A stretch of DNA of 64,000 nt from Helicobacter baculiformis. Lineage in GTDB: Bacteria > Campylobacterota > Campylobacteria > Campylobacterales > Helicobacteraceae. How positions within the stretch are numbered: the stretch's first letter is position 1; each line of letters opens with the position of its first letter. The translations under genes were made by a program, and so were the position numbers. The stretch is from assembly GCF_900197685.1 (NCBI RefSeq), contig NZ_FZMF01000002.1, forward strand, positions 62,001 to 126,000, read 5' to 3'. Shown here in pieces: positions 60,816-64,000 of the stretch. Below the pieces are notes generated by a model. It was not told where the DNA came from, searched no databases, and saw only the letters and a program-made list of their open reading frames with translations.

Positions 60816-62063
60816 CTAGACAGCCTTGAAGACCACCACCGCATTGGTGCCCCCAAAACCAAAAGAATTACTCATGACTGCTTGCAATTTGGCATCTCTA
60901 GCCTCATTGGGAATATAGTCCAAATCGCAACCCGGATCCTTAACCTCTTGGTTAATGGTGGGTGGCATCACACCCTTTTGCAATGCCATCAAGGAGATAA
61001 CCGCCTCAATAGCACCAGCTGCACCTAAACAATGCCCAATCTGTCCCTTAGTAGAACTCACGGGTGGCACATTCTCCTTACCACTAAAGACATTTTTCAA
61101 CGCGATGGTCTCATAAAGGTCATTGTAGCTAGTACTTGTACCATGCGCATTAATATAACCCACCTGAGCTCCGCATTTGCTTGCCATCTCTAAAGCACCC
61201 TTCATGGCACGATAAGCGCCTTCGCCATTAGGTGCAGGTGCGGTGATATGACTAGCATCTCCACTTTCTCCATAACCCACTAACTCGGCAATAATATGCG
61301 CCCCGCGCTGTTTAGCACTTTCGTACTCTTCAAGCACCAACGCCCCCGCACCCTCGCCCATCACAAACCCATTACGCCCCTTGTCAAAGGGTCTAGATGC
61401 TTTTGAAGGCTCATCATTACGATTAGATAAAGCACGGATAGAAGCAAAGCCTCCAATACCAACAGGGCAGATCGTAGATTCTGCACCCACAACCAGCATG
61501 CGATCCGCACCCTCCAAGAGGATAGTTTTGTAGGCTTCAATAATGGCATGAGTACCTGCTGCACAGGCAGTTACGCTAGAAACATTAGGTCCTTTAATTC
61601 CATATTCAATGGATACAAACCCCCCAATCATGTTTACTAAGGCAGATGTAATAAAAAAAGGATTGACCTTTCTAGGACCCTTATCATAGCAATAGATCGA
61701 GTTGGCCTCGATATTGCCTAAACCCCCAATCCCAGAACCTGAGCTAATACCCATCTTATCTGCAAATGTCTCAGGGCATCTGCCCTCTACTAAAATCTGA
61801 CTTTCTGCCATTGCTTCTTTGCTAGCAAGCAAAGCTAGTTGGATAAAGCGCCCTGCCTTTTTAACATCCTTAAGATTCATGACAGAAGCGGGATCAAAGT
61901 TTGTAATTTCAGCAGCAATTTGCACAGGAAAACCCGTTGTGTCAAAACAGGAAATCTTCTTGACTCCACACTCCCCGCGCACAATGGCATTAAAAGCAGT
62001 CTCTTTATCTAGTCCTAGGGCATTCACCATTCCCATGCCCGTTACTACAACCCTACGCAACAA
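60816..62063 (-). CDS. fabF: 3-oxoacyl-ACP synthase II FabF
   Basis: 415 aa. Elongating condensing enzyme of fatty-acid synthesis. Seen: VVVTGMGMVNALG at the N terminus, catalytic cysteine in SVTACAAGTHA (~165), the histidines in NAHGTSTSYND (~305) and GQIGHCLGAAG (~340), and the C-terminal NSFGFGGTNA. ATG 62063. It follows acpP by 38 bp. Confidence 0.97.
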   Translation of the reverse strand: MLRRVVVTGMGMVNALGLDKETAFNAIVRGECGVKKISCFDTTGFPVQIAAEITNFDPASVMNLKDVKKAGRFIQLALLASKEAMAESQILVEGRCPETFADKMGISSGSGIGGLGNIEANSIYCYDKGPRKVNPFFITSALVNMIGGFVSIEYGIKGPNVSSVTACAAGTHAIIEAYKTILLEGADRMLVVGAESTICPVGIGGFASIRALSNRNDEPSKASRPFDKGRNGFVMGEGAGALVLEEYESAKQRGAHIIAELVGYGESGDASHITAPAPNGEGAYRAMKGALEMASKCGAQVGYINAHGTSTSYNDLYETIALKNVFSGKENVPPVSSTKGQIGHCLGAAGAIEAVISLMALQKGVMPPTINQEVKDPGCDLDYIPNEARDAKLQAVMSNSFGFGGTNAVVVFKAV

Positions 62064-62101
62064 CTCTCCTTTATAGTCAACGCGCCAAGACTAACGCGCC
62101 A

Positions 62102-62338
62102 CTACGCTAGTTTATGCTCTTCAATAAACTTAATCACATCACCAACAGTTTTAATTTTTTCCGCTTCTTCATCGGGGATGTCAATTCCAAATTTTTCTTC
62201 CAAGGCCATGATGAGCTCTACCACATCTAAAGAATCCGCATTGAGATCCTTGATAAAATCCGCCTCTTCTGTCACCTGTGATGCACTCACATTTAACTGC
62301 TCTACAATCACTGCCTGGATTTCCTCAAATAATGCCAT
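62102..62338 (-). CDS. acpP: Acyl carrier protein
   Basis: 78 aa. The phosphopantetheine serine lies in [12 protein letters not shown] (~residue 37). Acidic, helical, cytosolic. A TAGAAT box about 35 bp upstream of ATG 62338 suggests its own promoter. Central partner of FabD, FabF and FabG in this window. Confidence 0.97.
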   Translation of the reverse strand: MALFEEIQAVIVEQLNVSASQVTEEADFIKDLNADSLDVVELIMALEEKFGIDIPDEEAEKIKTVGDVIKFIEEHKLA

Positions 62339-62410
62339 AAACTCTCCTACTCAAATTTTGCAATCAAGCTTAAATTCTAGCCTAAAATCACTTCAGCAAA
62401 CTTAAAAAGG

Positions 62411-62491
62411 TTATTTGCGCTCTAACACATCTACGATCCGATAGAGAAAATAGATAATCACCAATAATAAAATTAGAATGACAAATGACAT
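62411..62491 (-). CDS. 26-aa membrane micropeptide between acpP and fabG
   Basis: ATG 62491 with GGAGAACAC directly upstream. The peptide is one hydrophobic helix (SFVILILLLVIIYFLYR) followed by a basic end (IVDVLERK). Position and size correspond to the short unnamed gene between acpP and fabG in H. pylori. The good ribosome site and conserved place argue that it is translated. Function unknown. Confidence 0.5.
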   Translation of the reverse strand: MSFVILILLLVIIYFLYRIVDVLERK

Positions 62492-62509
62492 GTGTTCTCC
62501 TTGCTTATT

Positions 62510-63271
62510 CTACATATACAAACCGCCGTTGACCTTGAGCGTTTCGCCAGTAATATAGCTAGCTAAATCGCTAAGCAAAAATGCCACAGCCCCAGCTACT
62601 TCTTTGGATTCCCCTAATCGCGCTAAAGGAATGCTTTTAAGATATTCTGCTTTAAGTTCGTCTTTTAATCCAGCATTCATATCCGTTAAAATAAAACCGG
62701 GAGTGATGCAATTAAAACGGATATTACGCAAAGCTCCCTCATAGGCAAAGGACTTGCTCATAGAGATCACTCCGCCCTTGCTTGCTGCATAATTAGTCTG
62801 CCCCATGTTTCCCCTTTCAGCAATCACAGAAGAAAGGTTAACGACACTCCCAAACTTTTGTTTGCCCATTACCTTTAGAGCCTCGCGACAGCCCACAAAA
62901 ACCGATTTTAAATTGGTTTCTAGTACTTGTAAAAATTCTTGGGTTTTCATACGCACAGCCAATTTATCTAGCACAATTCCGGCATTATTGACCAAGTAGC
63001 TTAAGCCTCCATCGCTATCTGCAATGGTTTTAATCCCTTCCACAAATGCTTCTTCGCAGGTAACATCAAATTTCACCAAAGCAGCACGCCCCCCAGCTTT
63101 CTCGATTTCCTGCTTTAGAGTATCTGCTTCTTCATGATTAGAGCGGTAATTAATCCATACTTTCAAAGGCTGGTCATCTTTATTGCGATACCCTCCCAGC
63201 AACAACGCGATGGCGCGTCCAATACCTCGATTTGCCCCAGTTACTAGCACATTGTGCCCGCTAAATTCCAT
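62510..63271 (-). CDS. fabG: 3-oxoacyl-ACP reductase FabG
   Basis: 253 aa. NADPH-dependent short-chain dehydrogenase of fatty-acid synthesis. Seen: TGANRGIGRA (~11-20), the NNAGI motif (~90), catalytic Ser (NLSSV) and YxxxK (YAASKGG, ~165), and the C-terminal DLASYITGETLKVNGG. ATG 63271 is 11 bp after rpsU stops. Confidence 0.96.
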   Translation of the reverse strand: MEFSGHNVLVTGANRGIGRAIALLLGGYRNKDDQPLKVWINYRSNHEEADTLKQEIEKAGGRAALVKFDVTCEEAFVEGIKTIADSDGGLSYLVNNAGIVLDKLAVRMKTQEFLQVLETNLKSVFVGCREALKVMGKQKFGSVVNLSSVIAERGNMGQTNYAASKGGVISMSKSFAYEGALRNIRFNCITPGFILTDMNAGLKDELKAEYLKSIPLARLGESKEVAGAVAFLLSDLASYITGETLKVNGGLYM

Positions 63272-63282
63272 GAAAAACCCTC

Positions 63283-63495
63283 CTAAAGTTTCGATTCGTA
63301 ACGCCTAAGCATGTATAGGCGTTTTAAGATTTTCTTTTTAGCGTTAATTTTTTGTTTTTTACGTTTTTCAGTTTTAGACTCAAAAAAACGCCGTGCACGA
63401 CACTCTGTTACGACTAAATTACGATCTGTCTGTTTCTTAAAACGCCGATAAGCTTCATCAAAGCTATCGCTCTCTCTGACTTTGATCCCGGGCAT
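63283..63495 (-). CDS. rpsU: 30S ribosomal protein S21
   Basis: 70 aa, highly basic. [22 protein letters not shown], then [18 protein letters not shown] are the S21 blocks; helps mRNA binding in the 30S subunit. AGTAGGTGATGGC precedes ATG 63495. First gene of the fatty-acid operon on this strand. Confidence 0.97.
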   Translation of the reverse strand: MPGIKVRESDSFDEAYRRFKKQTDRNLVVTECRARRFFESKTEKRKKQKINAKKKILKRLYMLRRYESKL

Positions 63496-63575
63496 GCCAT
63501 CACCTACTTTCTCGTTAATTTGTGCGATTTTAACAAATTTTTGTGAAATTTAACCTAAAATCGCGCAAATTTTGT

Positions 63576-63581
63576 TATAAT
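63576..63581 (+). promoter_or_regulatory. -10 box of the tRNA-Arg gene
   Basis: A perfect TATAAT, 11 bp before the tRNA 5' end. The -35 region is not clear. Confidence 0.5.
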
Positions 63582-63592
63582 GCATTTTTTGG

Positions 63593-63669
63593 GTGCTCAT
63601 AGCTCAGCTGAATAGAGCAACAGGTTGCGGTCCTGTAGGTCGGGGGTTTGAATCCCTCTGAGCACACCA
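63593..63669 (+). tRNA. tRNA-Arg(GCG)
   Basis: A full cloverleaf: acceptor GTGCTCA/TGAGCAC, D-arm GCTC...GAGC, anticodon stem ACAGG/CCTGT with loop TTGCGGT (anticodon GCG, 63627-63629), T-arm CGGGGGTTTGAATCCCTCTG, discriminator A and encoded CCA. It decodes CGC/CGU. Promoter TATAAT upstream. The acceptor is followed by the end of gdhA, convergent. Confidence 0.93.
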
Positions 63670-63682
63670 TCTTCTAAAAACT

Positions 63683-64000
63683 TTAATATCCTTGATCGAT
63701 CATAGCGTTCGCGACTTTTCTAAATCCAGCAATATTAGATCCCAAAACTAAGTTTGTAGGATCGTTAAACTCTTGGGCAGTCTGTGCGCTATTTTCAAAA
63801 ATCTCTTTCATAATTGTGCGTAATTTGCGATCTACTACTTCGAAGGTCCAAGGATGCATGCTGGCATTTTGTGCCATTTCCAATCCGCTTACAGCCACCC
63901 CACCTGCATTAGCCGCTTTCCCGGGTCCATAGCAAATTTTGGCCTTTAAAAATACTTCGGCAGCTTTAGTACTAGAGGGCATGTTGGCTCCTTCTACCAC
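63683..64000 (-). CDS. gdhA: NADP-specific glutamate dehydrogenase, C-terminal part
   Basis: The window holds only the last ~105 residues; the frame runs out of the right edge, and the ATG seen at 64000 is internal. VEGANMPSSTKAAEVFLKAKICYGPGKAANAGGVAVSGLEMAQN is the conserved C-terminal block of hexameric glutamate dehydrogenases (the GANMPST-like part closes on NADP). It assimilates ammonia to glutamate. Convergent with the tRNA-Arg gene. Confidence 0.93.
   Translation of the reverse strand: MVEGANMPSSTKAAEVFLKAKICYGPGKAANAGGVAVSGLEMAQNASMHPWTFEVVDRKLRTIMKEIFENSAQTAQEFNDPTNLVLGSNIAGFRKVANAMIDQGY

Overview
The window reads as chromosome of a gastric, non-pylori Helicobacter (H. felis / H. 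heilmannii / H. bizzozeronii type). Gene content and order match H. pylori blocks: groEL-groES-dnaG, fliF-fliG-fliH-dxs, rppH-lysC-hobA-holB-folP, accA-fabF-acpP-fabG-rpsU. GroES has a His/Cys-rich tail, flagellin is FlaA-type, and there are many Hof-type outer membrane proteins. H. pylori lacks the periplasmic nitrate reductase genes (napAGH) present here. The species assignment is inference.

Layout. 1-2877: the end of a type I-like methylase/specificity pair and a small restriction-modification pair, downstream of groESL. 2924-9259: groEL/groES with a CIRCE-like operator, divergent dnaG, a PP-loop ATPase and two conserved unknowns. 9321-15422: flagellar basal-body operon (PAP2-fliF-fliG-fliH-dxs). 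15571-19915: napA-napG-napH without napB or napD. 19951-22593: twelve perfect 10-bp tandem repeats in front of a truncated PAS chemoreceptor, then a lipoprotein and an outer membrane protein. 22621-33310: fabD, then six tandem Hof-like porins. 33317-39371: moeA, fliR, rpe, a CAU tRNA, rodA (which ends inside that tRNA) and a membrane chemoreceptor.

39487-45784 is the most unusual stretch: about fourteen small membrane-protein genes in one unidirectional run behind uvrB. They form two paralogous families: ten three-helix proteins of about 90-142 aa (family 1) and three larger multi-helix proteins (family 2). A 53-bp inverted-repeat element occurs twice between family 2 genes. I recognise no known function for these families.

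45789-64000: uvrB, a secreted SH3-like protein, a lone WlbA-like sugar dehydrogenase, serine catabolism (sdaC-sdaA), the folP-holB-hobA-lysC-rppH block, cytochrome c553, hemW, flaA with a sigma-28 promoter, the fatty-acid synthesis block, rpsU, tRNA-Arg(GCG) and the end of gdhA.

Themes: surface and motility functions dominate the accessory parts. Mononucleotide tracts, tandem repeats and non-AUG starts cluster in outer-membrane and chemotaxis genes, which suggests variable surface expression. Coordinates of starts were chosen from visible Shine-Dalgarno sequences and signal peptides; no database search was possible.
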